64,000 nucleotides of DNA from Clitopilus passeckerianus (Eukaryota; Basidiomycota; Agaricomycetes; Agaricales; Entolomataceae), in NCBI GenBank assembly GCA_944990035.1, contig CALYLX010000071.1, positions 372,001 to 436,000 of the forward strand, read 5' to 3'. Every line of letters starts with the position of its first letter. Position 1 is the stretch's first letter. Positions 22,897 to 34,097 of this stretch are shown here, piece after piece. The notes under the pieces are model-generated. The model searched no databases and was not told where the DNA came from. It was given only the letters and a program-made list of their open reading frames with translations. The position numbers and the translations under genes were made by a program.

Positions 22897-23731
22897 ATGC
22901 CGTTCAATTTTTTTGCACTACGGACAACGCTGTACAGTTCGTCATGGCTAATGCTCTACTATGGAACCTCGTCGACACTCATCCGATTAATCTCTCAGGC
23001 TTCGTACTCGTCACATCGTTAGCTCAGATAGTATCCAGTGTATGGGCAGTTGCGTACCCAGAATCCACATCATTCCTGAGTATGAATCATCCCTGAATCA
23101 AACGGCAGACACGTCTCTAATCTCACTTTCCTAGGACCCTTCTCTGCAGTCTATGTTGCCTTTTCGATTATCGCCACTTCGATGACGAGTGTCATGTACG
23201 GTTTTTTTCTGCCGTCAAGCCTGTGTAGAACTTGCACGACTAATTCCATAACTTCCCCACAAGGCTGTATTTCAATGGTAGGCCGCAATCGAATCATAAG
23301 CTTACACAAGCCTCCTCGCATCTGCTGGTCTTTTCCGCCTATTCAGTGATTTGGCTTGGTTCGTTGTTACTTCATTTATGGTTTCAGCCTTTCACTAACC
23401 TCTCTGAAGTGCTTGTCATAACGATGGCAACCCAAACGACGCAGTGCGACTTTACCCACGTAATCTCTGACGGGTTCTACGATGAATGGTGTTCCTCTGT
23501 GTTCGTTCTGACCATACTGTCATCCATTTTCATAGGTTTTTGTCAGTCAGATTCCTTGGCTTCTCATTCCATGGCTCATTCTTGTTTTCTCCTGCAGCGG
23601 CAGCAAGCGTACTGTCGATTTACCTCAGCGTAAAGTACCATGGAGGTGGATTCTCTGGAAACATCGCCGCTCGAGATAAGAAGTTCTTGAAGCCCGCATC
23701 TACTGAGGAGAACTATACAGAAATGACCTGA
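22897..23731 (+). CDS. Four-helix membrane protein, copy 2
   Basis: 180-residue paralog of the gene at 21394. Six exons (22897-22936, 22999-23079, 23135-23195, 23264-23358, 23410-23541, 23598-23731) sum to 543 bases. Helices: SFVLVTSLAQIVSSVWAVAY, PFSAVYVAFSIIATSMTSVM, HLLVFSAYSVIWLVLVIT and SVFVLTILSSIFIGFSAASV. The loop LYFNGRPQSNHKLTQASSH corresponds to LYYNGSPHSSHMLTRAWTH of copy 1. Between helices 3 and 4 is a short external loop with a CDF element; after helix 4 comes a cytosolic tail (VKYHGGGFSGNIAARDKKFL...) that copy 1 lacks. The frame also stays open through the first intron region to an ATG at 22944, but the shared MPFNFF/MSFNWF/MTF starts favour 22897. Function unknown; MARVEL-like topology is inference. 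Confidence 0.75.
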
Positions 23732-24549
23732 ACCTGCTTTCTGGATAGGTGATATGGTATGGGTAGACAACAATGGACCTTTCTCTGTACTTCCTTAAGA
23801 TTATTCACTAGACGTCTATACGATACTTACGACTTCGCTAATCATTACGATATTTTGCACATAAAACCCGACCTGGAGACATGGAAAGGTATGTCTAGGT
23901 GTCCGTTCCTCAACCCTTCCCTTTCCTCCGAAATCTTGTCGCACGATCCGCGTGCTACATTCCGGATAGGCGCTCATGAGCGCCCCACTCTATCAAATCC
24001 GCCGGGACTGGGAGAACTGGGTCATACCGCACTGTCTACCGTAGATCTTTAAATGATGGAAGGGTTTCGGATAAGCTGGAATCGATACCCGAGCTCTCCT
24101 TCCGGAAAAGTTGAGCGGCTGCATATTGAGAAGAGTTGTTGGATCGTGTATTTTTCTGCCGTTGACCTTGCTCTCCCCAAACAATCCTGGATCCGCGCTC
24201 GATCCGAACTCGTTGGCATTGAAATTGCCGCCGGATCTCAATAGCACCTCAATAGTAGATGCCTAAGGATTCAGATAGTTGGGCAATATTATTTGCACAT
24301 TTCGTCCAGTTTAATTCGAGACTCGCTTGGTCTTCCTAAATGAAAAGCATTGGAGTTCCTTCACCGACGTTCCTTAGCGAGAGGTTTGGGGCGAATCTGT
24401 TTTAAAGGCCTGAAACCGAACTATGAAGGAGACACAGCCACAATAGATCTTGGCAAAGACCATATCCATCGGGGATTGACATCGAACGGGCTTGGCTAGC
24501 CTATAATGCGCAACGGGTGGGGCAAGGTGGAATGCATATCACGAGGGAC

Positions 24550-24555
24550 TATAAA
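24550..24555 (+). promoter_or_regulatory. TATA box of copy 3
   Basis: TATAAA 83 bases before the ATG at 24633, at the same place in the duplicated unit as the TATA-like site of copy 2. Confidence 0.5.
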
Positions 24556-24632
24556 GAGCGACTTGAGCTCAGGAGGACGAAGCTCGGTTCCCTATCGCTC
24601 ACATCGCTCACGACTGAAACTCGGCATCTACC

Positions 24633-25459
24633 ATGTCGTTCAATTGGTTTGCACTACGGACAACGCTTTACAGTTCGTCATGCCCAATGCTATCCTATGG
24701 AACCTTGTCGGGATTTATCTGATTAATCTCTCAGGCTTGGCCCTTGCTACATCGTTAACTCAGGTAGCATTCAGTCTATGGGCAGTTTTGTGGCCAGTTA
24801 TCGCATCACACATAAGCACGTATCTTCCCTGAACCAACAACAGACACGTCTCTAATTTCAGTTTAGAACCCTTCACGGCAATCTATGTTGGTTTCGCGAT
24901 TATCACCGCTTCGGTGACGAGCGTCATGTACGGTTTTCTCTGCCGTCAAGCCTGCGTAGAACTTGCACGACTCATCCTACAACTCCCCCTAGGCTGTTTT
25001 TCAATGGTAGACCGCAATCGACTCATACGCTTACAAAAGCCTCCTCGCACCTTGTGGTCTTTTCTGCCTATTCATTAATTTGGGTTGGTCCGTGTGCTCC
25101 TCTTACTATGGTTCAGCCTTTCACTAACTCGCCGAAGTACTTATCATCATGATCGCAACCCAAACGGTTAAGGAGTGCAACTATACAGAACCCTCTGATG
25201 GAATCGCTGATACATGGTGTTTCTTTGGAACCCTTCTGAGCGCATTGGCAGCCTTCCTCGTTGCTCTTTGTCAGTCAAATTCCTTAGCTTCTCGATCCAC
25301 ATCTCATCTTTGTTTCCTCATATAGCGGTAGCAAGCATAGTGTCGATTTACCTCGGTGTAAAGCACCGCGGAGGTGATTTCTCTGAAAACATTGCGATTG
25401 CAGATAGGAAGTTCTTGAAGCCGGCATCTACCGTGGAGAGCTTCACTGAATTGACCTGA
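24633..25459 (+). CDS. Four-helix membrane protein, copy 3
   Basis: 183-residue duplicate of the gene at 22897, sharing its six-exon structure (24633-24672, 24735-24819, 24862-24927, 24993-25087, 25138-25269, 25326-25459; 552 bases). Helices: LALATSLTQVAFSLWAVLW, PFTAIYVGFAIITASVTSVM, HLVVFSAYSLIWVVLIIMIA and FGTLLSALAAFLVALSVASI; tail VKHRGGDFSENIAIADRKFL. The second intron uses an acceptor five bases upstream of the one in copy 2 and the exon end differs by four bases, so the frame is kept by compensating changes. A length difference near 25130 that first looks like a frameshift falls inside intron 4. Both duplicates therefore appear functional. Function unknown. Confidence 0.75.
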
Positions 25460-26360
25460 GTTTGCTTTTCGAGGCGACACAGGTGGACATTGACGGACCT
25501 TTGTACAACTATACACCGCTTACGACTCCTCTAATTATCACGATATTTTACACGGCCATGCATCAAACCCAGGCTACCCACCTGGAAGGCATGGAGAGGG
25601 CATACCGAAGTGTGCCTTCCGAATTCTCGTTCATGATTTGCGTATAACACTCCGAGTAGATAGGGACACTCATCACTTTATCAAAGCCGGATGAAATGAA
25701 CCATATTGCACTGTTAGATCTTGATGGAAGCCTTTTGAATGAGCCAGAGGTGATATAAATCTATCATCCGAGCTCTGTCTCCGAGCTTGAGCGGATGCAT
25801 ATCGAGAAGCGTCGGACCATGCGTATTCTGCTACAGAATTTGCTCACCCAAATTTACAGTATCCTGGATCTTGGGTGCCGAAGTCGTTTACATCGAAGTT
25901 GGATTTCAACAGACGCCTAAGTAGTAAGAATGGTTCTGGTAGTTGATTTCCAATTTGTTTTATCAAAGATCAGTCGGTGCGTACGGGGGTAATCACAATG
26001 TGCCAACCTCAAAACCATCCGTAGATCTGCATGAACGCTCAATGATGCTGCTCGGAATCCCGTGCCTCGAGACGACTAATAAATCAGATTCACTTTGATG
26101 CGTTCACCTACTTTGGCTTATAGAATGAGCGGCATTCAGGGCAGTACGGTGGAGTGCACCAGTCGGCCGAGCGGCGATTGTTGGTCAATGGTCAGCCCCC
26201 CACATCCTGCGTGTTTTAACATCTCATATATCATTTCACGATTTTTATCATGAGTTGCCGGCCAATCCTGATCATCCTCTCCACATGCATTCCTATGCTC
26301 TAGGGATGCCAGAACCGTCCTCATCATGATATAGCACAGCCGACAGAGATCGACAGTTTG
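25460..26360. other. Intergenic region with duplicated flank
   Basis: The first half is the second copy of the 3' flank found at 23732-24330. No gene seen. The right end is the upstream region of the secreted SH3-like gene. Confidence 0.5.
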
Positions 26361-26367
26361 TATAAAA
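26361..26367 (+). promoter_or_regulatory. TATA box of secreted SH3-like gene
   Basis: TATAAAA 90 bases upstream of the ATG at 26451, a normal distance for a fungal gene with a clear TATA box. Confidence 0.6.
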
Positions 26368-26450
26368 AAGCGACCAACATGGCCATGAAGCACCCAGGAA
26401 GCTCTTCCATCGAATTCTAGCACACCCACCTAGGTCCTCATATCTTCACC

Positions 26451-26980
26451 ATGAAATTCTCTTCAGCCTTCATCGTTTCTTGCCTCGCTGCACTTGCTGT
26501 CGCGTCCCCCACCACCGTGGAAGAGGCTACTGGCCGCGAACTCAAGTTCGCAGAGAGAGCACCTACTGGCACCCTTACTGCACGCTCCACCACCGGTACA
26601 GTCCTTGCCGAGGCCTTGAAGTGCAGGACTTGCCCCAAGACGTCTTGCACAGCTGTCAGGCAATACTCGAAGAACCAGGTAAGCCTTCATATATGTCTGC
26701 AGGACCCAGAGCACCGTGATTAATGTTTCTCTCCAGAAAGTGACGGTTACTTGCGCTCAGTACACTGGAACGACCCCTGTGGAAGGAAACAAGTGAGTCG
26801 TATGGCAAATTTGGGATTGACGACCTGATTGAAAATACCTATTAGATATTGGGATAAGACCGCTGACGGATGCTGGGTTGCAGAATATTACATGTGGTTC
26901 AGTGAGTCCTTGATCTGATTGGTGACTTCTGCGCCTCTCATAGCTTTGTGAATTTAGCCATCAGCCCCAACAACTGCTAA
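26451..26980 (+). CDS. Small secreted SH3-like (SH3b) protein
   Basis: 120-residue precursor from four exons (26451-26678, 26737-26792, 26846-26901, 26958-26980; 363 bases). A signal peptide is plain: MKFSSAFIVSCLAALAVASP, with likely cleavage after AVAS. A short propeptide-like stretch ends at ARSTTGTV, then a cysteine-containing bacterial-type SH3 fold: LKCRTCPKTSCTAVRQY, VTVTCAQYTG, GNKYWDKTADGCWVAEYYM. The YWDKT..GCWVA pattern is typical of small secreted fungal SH3b proteins, some of which bind or modify cell walls. Six cysteines lie in the mature part (three in CRTCPKTSC, then one each in VTC, DGC and the final NNC), which suggests disulfides. Extracellular role, possibly interaction or defence, is inference. 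Confidence 0.82.
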
Positions 26981-27597
26981 GCACCAAGTTTCTGGAGCGA
27001 GGAGGATGGAAGAGTCGCCGTGTTATTCAGGTAGCCCCGAATATTCGCATAAGCCCTTCCTAGAATCCATTCGATTTACATCGAACAATGTCTTGATTGT
27101 GAGCAAGTCTAAGAAACGTCTGCATTTCACTACAAAGGTTCCACTCGTTTCTTTTCTCTTTGTGGGCTCCCTGGCCTCAAGCTAGCTCAGCAGCAAAAGA
27201 GCATACCTAACAGTGTTTCCGGTGGAAGCCGGTAAGGAAGAAGCCTGACGGTGAAAAGTCACGCTGATCGTAGATCAACGCTAGACTTGTATGGAGCGGC
27301 CACTTCCGTTCCGGCATGGCATAAACTCGGATGGAGGCTGCCGCTATCACCAGCGTTAGACCCTTTAGGGATCAGTTCATTGGCTGGATTTTGGGGGTTA
27401 GACACATAGATGCAGGTTCTGGTCTAGTAATCATCCTCGGCAATTCAATATTTGGCTAGGACATGTCACATTTCGTATGAAGACCGGCATGCCGCCAGCT
27501 GGATATCCAGCGTGACAAGCAGATCGGCATTCTTCTGTGGAGGTATATACCATCAGGGTTAACATCACCCTCCTGGCATTGTTTTGGCAACCTACAA
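26981..27597. other. Intergenic region
   Basis: About 0.6 kb. No gene seen; open frames are short and conflict with one another. Confidence 0.5.
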
Positions 27598-28084
27598 TTA
27601 CAGGCAAGGTAGTAAACATATATCTATGAGCAGGCGAGCCCACTGCACGACAGGGTAATAAACCGCGTATCCCCAAAAAGCATACTTAACAGGATGCAGT
27701 TTATGCGACAACGAACGCCAACTGAAGTCAAGCACGTTGGTACGGGTTGACATGACGCCAATAGCTCGCGGATCCATCCACAGAGGTATAGTAAAACGAG
27801 CACTGGCCCATAATGAACCGTGGACACCCCATTCTGGATATCTGCCACGCAGATTGGGGCGGAGGTACTGCCTGAGCCTCTCAATAAACACCGGGTATCG
27901 AGAGGGTCGTGCTTGATCATCAGATGATGGAACAAACCAGTTTAAGTAGCGATCTGGGTCAGGGAAGAAGTCCCAAGACGCCAGATCGCAGGACTTCCAA
28001 TGGAAATGGCCGTCTTCTGAAGGGGATGGGAAAGAACGACGTGAGGGCGAGTGTAGCGAGTACCAAATTACAATGCGTTGTACT
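27598..28084 (-). CDS. Unidentified gene, 3' exon (5' end unresolved)
   Basis: A single minus-strand frame is open for 161 codons from an apparent acceptor (CCTGACAG, 28085-28092) to the stop at 27598. It is rich in tryptophan, tyrosine and proline: RVQRIVIWYSLHSPSRRSF, DLASWDFFPDPDRYLNWFVP, then LRGRYPEWGVHGSLWASARF and WMDPRAIGVMST. Such composition and the paired W/P motifs look like a genuine conserved protein, but I do not recognise the family. An ATG at 28189 begins MTSKFRSVFKPYETPLW, a plausible first exon, yet every GT donor after it gives the wrong phase, so the gene may be broken or may start elsewhere. Confidence 0.45.
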
Positions 28085-28501
28085 CTGTCAGGAGGTAAGG
28101 CACAGGTTTAATCGAAGAGACAATACCCACCAAAGGGGAGTCTCGTATGGCTTGAATACGCTCCGAAACTTGGAAGTCATCCGTAGTTGACGAAAGGAAT
28201 GGATTGAGGTGATGCAATGATTGATGATCACAGGAAAATTACTGTGTATAGATAAAAAATTAGCTAAGGATCAAGAAATCGACTTAACCTAGTGATGTAT
28301 TCACACGAGACTTAAGCACCCATAAAAGGCAAATTATGAGTTTATGGACCAATCGAAATTAGAGAAATACCAATTACAAACAAGCAAAAATATTGTAAAG
28401 TTTTGGAACTTTGGACGCTGGAAAGAACTCAATGGAGTATCCACTCCATCCTCGTAATTTTGCGGGCGATCACTTTTCTTCCAAACCATCACGGCCAAAA
28501 T
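28085..28501. other. Region between divergent genes
   Basis: About 400 bases that may contain the unresolved first exon of the leftward gene and the promoter of SFM1. The part from 28200 to 28400 is AT-rich and appears non-coding. Confidence 0.45.
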
Positions 28502-29515
28502 ATGGGCTTTCAATATGTTATCGGTACTTTGCAATCGCGACATACGGTGACGTTAAGAATGACCCAACTACGCCAGAGCACATGGAAGAAGACGAAGACA
28601 CACCAAAATCTATACCACCATGGGTAGAACTCGAGTATGCGGTACGCGGTCCGTTCTCCAGAACCTGAGCCCATTCGATCGAGTTGGCGCCAATACTGAC
28701 AGTGTATGCTCTTAGCACATGCGAACTCTAGCGGGTGCAGGTGCTCATGTTCACTTTACGCACCTCACAAAATCGTCGAGGGATGCACTTGCCAGTGCTT
28801 GGAGTGACACAGAAACCCTTTCATCTGATGATGCTGGCACACTGGCAGCAGCGACAGGCTACGAATGTTCCGTTATGGAACTCATGAAGCAGAAGGGTAT
28901 ATCGGTGGAGAAAGTTTGTCTCCTTGACCCTAAGGGAGAGAGGGATTTGTCGCCGGAGGACGGCGATGGTCGATTCGAGATGTTTCTTTTTGGTGTAAGT
29001 TTCTGCTCGAGTACTTGATGCTCTTATACTGACAAATGGTTAAAGGGCATTTTAGGTACGTGTTCCTTGCGGTCCCCGAAGCTGCCATGAAACCTAAACT
29101 ACCTACAGGCGATGATCCCCCTCGGGATCGCACAGCCGAACTTCGCGGCTTGGGATTCCCTGGTCGTCGGCTGGGTCCCGTACAGATGACCACTGACACA
29201 GCGTTGGGGGCCACAAAACTGGTCGTCCAGGACGGGATTCCCTTGGATGAGATCCCATATATGGTGAGTCGTCCCGAAGGTCAAATCCGAGATCTGACCG
29301 GTCGTCGCGCTGGACAGGACTTCCCAACAATACAATTCAATGCCAAAGAATCAGTTGAAATGCCTTTCAGTAAGCACTACGCCCTCTCCTGTTTCATTTA
29401 CTTGTTTGTTTATCTTATTCTCATAGGGTACATCAAGGATGGGGAAGAGCCAAAGTTGCCTCCAGGGATGCGACAGCTGTTACACGAAGATCTCAATAAA
29501 TCCTTCGATTTCTGA
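28502..29515 (+). CDS. SFM1: SPOUT protein arginine methyltransferase Sfm1
   Basis: Homolog of yeast Sfm1 (YOR021C), a SPOUT-fold enzyme that monomethylates an arginine of ribosomal protein uS3 (Rps3) using S-adenosylmethionine. Six exons (28502-28523, 28577-28641, 28716-28994, 29046-29055, 29109-29369, 29427-29515) sum to 726 bases, 241 residues. The N-terminus MGFQYVIEHMEEDEDTPKSI leads to WVELEYAHM. The knotted SAM-binding half carries VCLLDPKGERDLSPEDG, FEMFLFGGILGDDPPRDRT, LGFPGRRLGPVQMTTDTAL and ESVEMPFRYIKDGEEPKLP. The fourth exon is only 10 bases, yet it is required to make the conserved FGGILGDDPPRDRT block. Identification is strong from these motifs. Confidence 0.93.
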
Positions 29516-29897
29516 CAGCCTTTCTGGTAGACCACAATTACATTAGCATTGTCAAGGTGTAGAGCGGTAGCATTATATGTACATGAAACCTGCATGCACA
29601 TGCTTCGCCAGCAGCTACCTATCGAATGATGCACGACTGATACACGACAAGTTATGAAGTCCGGTGAGGTGAGGTGTGAATGCGAAGAAATGAGGATTTT
29701 GGCACAGAAAATACGACGTAACATGATATGCAAATGAACATTGATGATCGTCTCCGATGATTAGTAGCACAGATAATGACAAATAGACAGACAAATGAAC
29801 CTTGGTATAAGTACTAGTTGTAAATGAGGAATTGAGTAAACCATTCTAGAAGTACATGCAAGAAAATATTTGTCCGAAATTTGGAAGGGCCAAGAGG
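29516..29897. other. Convergent intergenic region
   Basis: 382 bases between the ends of SFM1 and ATG1. AT-rich trailer sequence; no gene seen. Confidence 0.6.
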
Positions 29898-32800
29898 TTA
29901 TGTCGTGCTCAATCTGGAAAGCCTCTGCAGAGTCTGATGACCGTCGACGGGAGGGCTTGCTTTGACGTCCCAAGGTGCAGGTATCCTTGCTACCTCGGCT
30001 AAGTTCTGGTCGGCCCTGGCATCATTCATCCTGTCACGATCATTCATTCCCATGCGAGCATGACACCGCACAAGGCGTAGCTTCGTCCGCTTAATCCCTA
30101 CGGAAGGTAGGTCAGCATCGTCGGATACAAAGCAGAGAAGAACATACAAGTAGCAATAGTCTCCCTATCTTCCTCCATGAAGGGGTTGCCCGATTGCAGA
30201 AGGTCGTCCTGCAGCGCATACAGACACCACAAGCTCTCGTCGTACAGCTTCTCGCATTCGTCCGGACTGGCTTGTTGATCAAGAAGCTCCTTGCGGGCAG
30301 CAGTTCGACTCTGGACGAGAAATAATGAGAACATTGGGCATTAGGGAGATCAAAAGACCTTACAAGGACCAAAGCCCTATCATACACCAGCTGGTCCAGC
30401 CAGCTCTTAGGTCCGTCGTATTGCACGGGTAACCACGTCTTTACCAGGGCCGCTCGGTCGTTACATTTGATGAAATGCTCCTTGAACCATTGTAAAGCTG
30501 TATGACAACGATCGTTAGCACCTTGGGTTCCGGAAATTTCAACGAAAGAGCTACGAACCAACATCGAATCCCTCACTGACCACCCAGCCGCCATCGGGAA
30601 ATCTCATCCTCATATGTTCTTGGAATACCCTGAGCCTGTCAATCCCCTTCTGGGCGAAGCTCATGAGAAGGATATACACCGCAACACAGGTGACAGCATT
30701 ATATTCCGCTTCCATATGTTCCAGTTTCCGCCGACGGGCTACTCTTGGAGATTCTGACGGCAGTGGGGTGAACTTCGATGGATCGGGTAATGGTTCTGGA
30801 TAGCCATGTTCTGTCAGCAAATATGGTCGGAAGAGAAGATTCGACTTACTCTGAGGAACAGCCTTGACATATTCATACATCTCATCTGCCCACCTAGTCA
30901 ACACATCCGTCTTCTGCGCCAACTCCTCCAACCCAGCAAGCAGCTCTTCCTCCATCGGATCGGGCTCTGACTGTCCATCCTTTGTCGTACGACCATTTGT
31001 CCCATCGCCATCTGTAGGCGGGAGTAAAATTGGCTGCCTTCTTGGTGATCCAGGTAAACTGCCGGTCCCGGTACCAACCAATCCAGCGGTTGGGGACGAT
31101 GATATAGAACCTGCTCTGGAATGAGTTCCTGAGCCTACAGCCGAAGGTGGAGCACTGGTGCCAAACAACTTCCTCGTTGCAAGGCTTATCGCTTTGTGTA
31201 GTGCGTTGCTTGCGGCTCTGCTGGCGATGCTTGATGGTGAGCTTGATAGCTGAGGAGGGGCGGGGAGTATGCCCGGCGCATGCGTTGGAATTACAGGAGA
31301 ACTGATGGTGTGAGAGGGAGGTGGTGGTGGGAAGGTTATAGGCTGAGTAACAGCTGGCCTATCGCTCGACATGCGAGGATGGGAGGGGCCTTGAGAGGAT
31401 GTAGGATTTCGAGTGCCTGGCACATAGTAATCTCGAGGAGAATCTTCAATTGTAGGCGTTGATGGCTCTTCTCTATCATTTAGTGGACCTCGTCGTCTCC
31501 GATTATCTGAAGTCAGTTCTGTAAATATTTGTGCGATTAGTTCCTTTGTATTGGCTGGTACGGATGAAGAAAACAAACCGTCGATGGCCCGATTGAACTC
31601 TACCGCCCTGGTGTCGCCAATAAAGACGTATTCTCGCCTTAACAAACCATCCTCCTCAGTTTCTCCAGGTATTATGGACCCCTCAGTCGAAAGTGGCTTC
31701 AGGTTGCGTGGTCGTGTAGATGTCAAGCCTTGGGTTCCGGATATAGGTGGCAACGCGGACGTAGGGTTTCGAGGGGACCCACGCGGCGAAGCGGAGGGGT
31801 GCTGTGTGGGCGGAGCAGTGGCGGCAGCATGAAGTCCTGGTCTTCTCGGCGAGGTCGGCGATGGTATCTCTGGGCTACAAAGAAAGGTGAGTATATGCGT
31901 CGTCTACGAGCAGTGCGTAGACTTACGGCAATGCAACAGGCGCCTGTCTGGGAGTTCGTTCCCTTTCCTTTCCTTTTGGAGACGTTTCATCCCCAGATGG
32001 CCGTCTGAACTGGATCTTGCTCGGAGGAATCATAGCTTTCATATCAAGCACCTCGGGTGGGATATGCTTGTGGTGCTCAGGCGTCGTAGGCCTCCCTTCT
32101 CTATACCCATCTTCTTCTGAGTAGCCAACCCCACTGCCTGCCTGTCCCTTCCCATCTTCTTCTCCAGGGCCGAGCCCAGCACTTGCCCCCGAATTTGCCA
32201 ACGAGGCTGGAAGACTTGGTCCGGCTGTGGAGGACTGCCTCGACGTGACGCCAGATCCAGCTCCAGGTCTCGGGAACTTCGAGTTCGCCAATGCTTGAGA
32301 ACCGAAGAACTCATCGAATGTCGCACGTTCAATCGGGTTCCTCTTGAGCAAAGTTCGGATGAGCTTCTTGATATCCTCTGGTACGACCTGGATCTCCTCC
32401 TTCTTCCCATCCTTGCCTATCCTCGTTATCGTCTTGCCACTGGCCCCTCCAGGTTTAGCGCCTGCAGCTATGGCATCCTCATCGGGGAACCTCACCCCTT
32501 TACTGTTCTCGATCCTCTTTAGCAGCTCAATATGGTTCATCGCCCGGAATGGTGGTTTCCCTGTACACATTTCGTACACCACAGCCCCAACGCTCCATAA
32601 ATCTGCTTTGGCGTCGTACTTCTCATATCGTAGGATTTCGGGTGCCATGTACAGGGGTGATCCACAGAGTGTCTCGGCGAGCATCGCGTTTGGCAGGGAA
32701 CGGGCGAAGCCGAAGTCAGCAATTTTGAGCAGTGGGACGCCGAGAGGGTGGCCTCTTGATAGATCGGATGAAGAGGCAGGGTTAAGGAGAAGATTCTAGG

Positions 32801-33500
32801 CGCATGTAGTCAATAACGGAACGAACTAGCGGCCATTCAAGGACATACCTGTGGTTTGATATCTCTGTGAATCAGATTCCTGTTCCTCAAGAACTTGAGC
32901 GCTCTGGCAAGCTGTCTCAAGAAGCTCCTAACAACCACCTCGTCGAGTCCACCAGTGCGCGGGTGCGGATAATACTGCGGCGCTGCTCCTGGTGAAGGGA
33001 CATACTCCAAGCCTTCAACTCTGCCTCGTAGCTTGATGTAGTTTGTTAGATCGCCGCCCGAGCAGAATTCGATGATAAGATATATGTGTTTGCTGGCGCG
33101 CTGCGAAACAAAGAAAATGTCAGGACATAGATAAAGGAGAACAGGCTGTATGGGCACCATAACGTCGATAAGCTTGGTAATATGTCGGTGCGATAGTGAC
33201 TTCAGTATCTGAATTTCGCTCTGCAGATTCTCAAAGAGCTTTGCCGTCAAGTTGTCCCTTTGTACCGTCTTGATAGCGACCTGTTGTCGTGTGCCCTATT
33301 TGAACAGCATCCCTGAGCTCAACTCTGCTGCTGCGATACAGAACACCGTGAAAGGAACAAACCTCATGATATCCTTTGTACACTGTGGCAAAGCTTCCCT
33401 TGCCTACCCTGCTCACAATCACGTAGGGCTTGATTTCCTCTTCCTCCTCCCACTTCTTCTTCTCTTTCTCCCCCTTCTCATTCTGGCGGCCGGGAGACAT
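29898..33500 (-). CDS. ATG1: Autophagy-initiating serine/threonine kinase Atg1
   Basis: Atg1/ULK kinase, which starts autophagosome formation with Atg13 and Atg17 at the phagophore assembly site. Nine exons (33500-33363, 33295-33158, 33100-32849, 32795-31927, 31874-30850, 30795-30559, 30497-30364, 30310-30148, 30097-29898) sum to 3156 bases, 1051 residues. Kinase domain about residues 24-340: glycine loop [16 protein letters not shown] lysine in [26 protein letters not shown], then [13 protein letters not shown] long Ser/Pro-rich middle follows. The C-terminal helical region ([75 protein letters not shown]) is the Atg13-binding MIT-type part. All catalytic residues are present. Confidence 0.95.
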
Positions 33501-34097
33501 AGTGCCGCCTCAGACAGTCGATATTGAGGTCTTCTCTTGAAGAATCGTCTGGGATTATAATCCGATGAAGGTCTGGTATAAAGCCAGAGACTGCGCGGTC
33601 AAAGCCAATGGGGTTTGCGATATAGGCAATGGTGGATTCCTTGATGAGCGCTCGTCTCAGGGATCGGGTTCGTTAGGCTTCAAAGGAGCCTGTCCAGCGT
33701 CAAGACTGGTCTTTGCGTTCGTCGATGTAAAAGTACAAGAAAGAGTGACGAAAACTCTGAGTAAAGACCGATACGGCCTGGCCAGGTTGAAGTCACGGCT
33801 CAGAGCCCGTGCCAATGTTGCAATGAACGCGGGGGGCGGTACGGTTCAACCCAAATTAGGCTAGCTGGCCTCACGAAGGCTGACTAAGCCCCGGTTGATC
33901 GTTGGGAGAGGACAAATCCGGTTCCGGCGTCTCTGCCAGCTGGCGTGCCGTCAAGTCAGAATGACCAGGCTCAGGGCTGAAGTGTCTTTAGCTTCAAACC
34001 TATAAATTGTGCCACGGCGCGGCTGGCAGGATCTTTACTCGCACTCTTGAACGATATATTCCGATAACGACGTTTTTCAGTCAGATTAAGCTAAAAT
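33501..34097. other. Divergent promoter region between ATG1 and F-box pseudogene
   Basis: About 0.6 kb between divergent genes. A plus frame at 33565-33864 is open but shows no domain, and I do not call it. Confidence 0.5.

Larger units (their letters stand above)
22661..26000 (+). repeat. Tandem segmental duplication (period about 1.74 kb)
   Basis: Unit 1 starts near 22661 (AAAGGCCTGCAACCGAATAT) and unit 2 near 24404 (AAAGGCCTGAAACCGAACTA). Similarity continues through the upstream block GGAGACACAGCCAC..ATAGATCTTGGCAAAGACCATAT, all six exons and introns of the gene, and the 3' flank (24100-24260 against 25770-25920, e.g. GTTGAGCGGCTGCATATTGAGAAG against CTTGAGCGGATGCATATCGAGAAG). The copies have diverged clearly, so the duplication is not recent. 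Each unit carries one four-helix membrane protein gene. Confidence 0.8.

Noticed and set aside
22944..23080. Start of copy 2 at the ATG 22944 (MANALLWNLV...)
   Set aside because: An upstream ATG with an intron gives N-termini shared by all three paralogs and correct phase, so this stretch is read as intron.
25080..25140. Apparent one-base frameshift in the third four-helix copy
   Set aside because: The difference falls inside intron 4 once both copies are spliced at the position used by copy 1.
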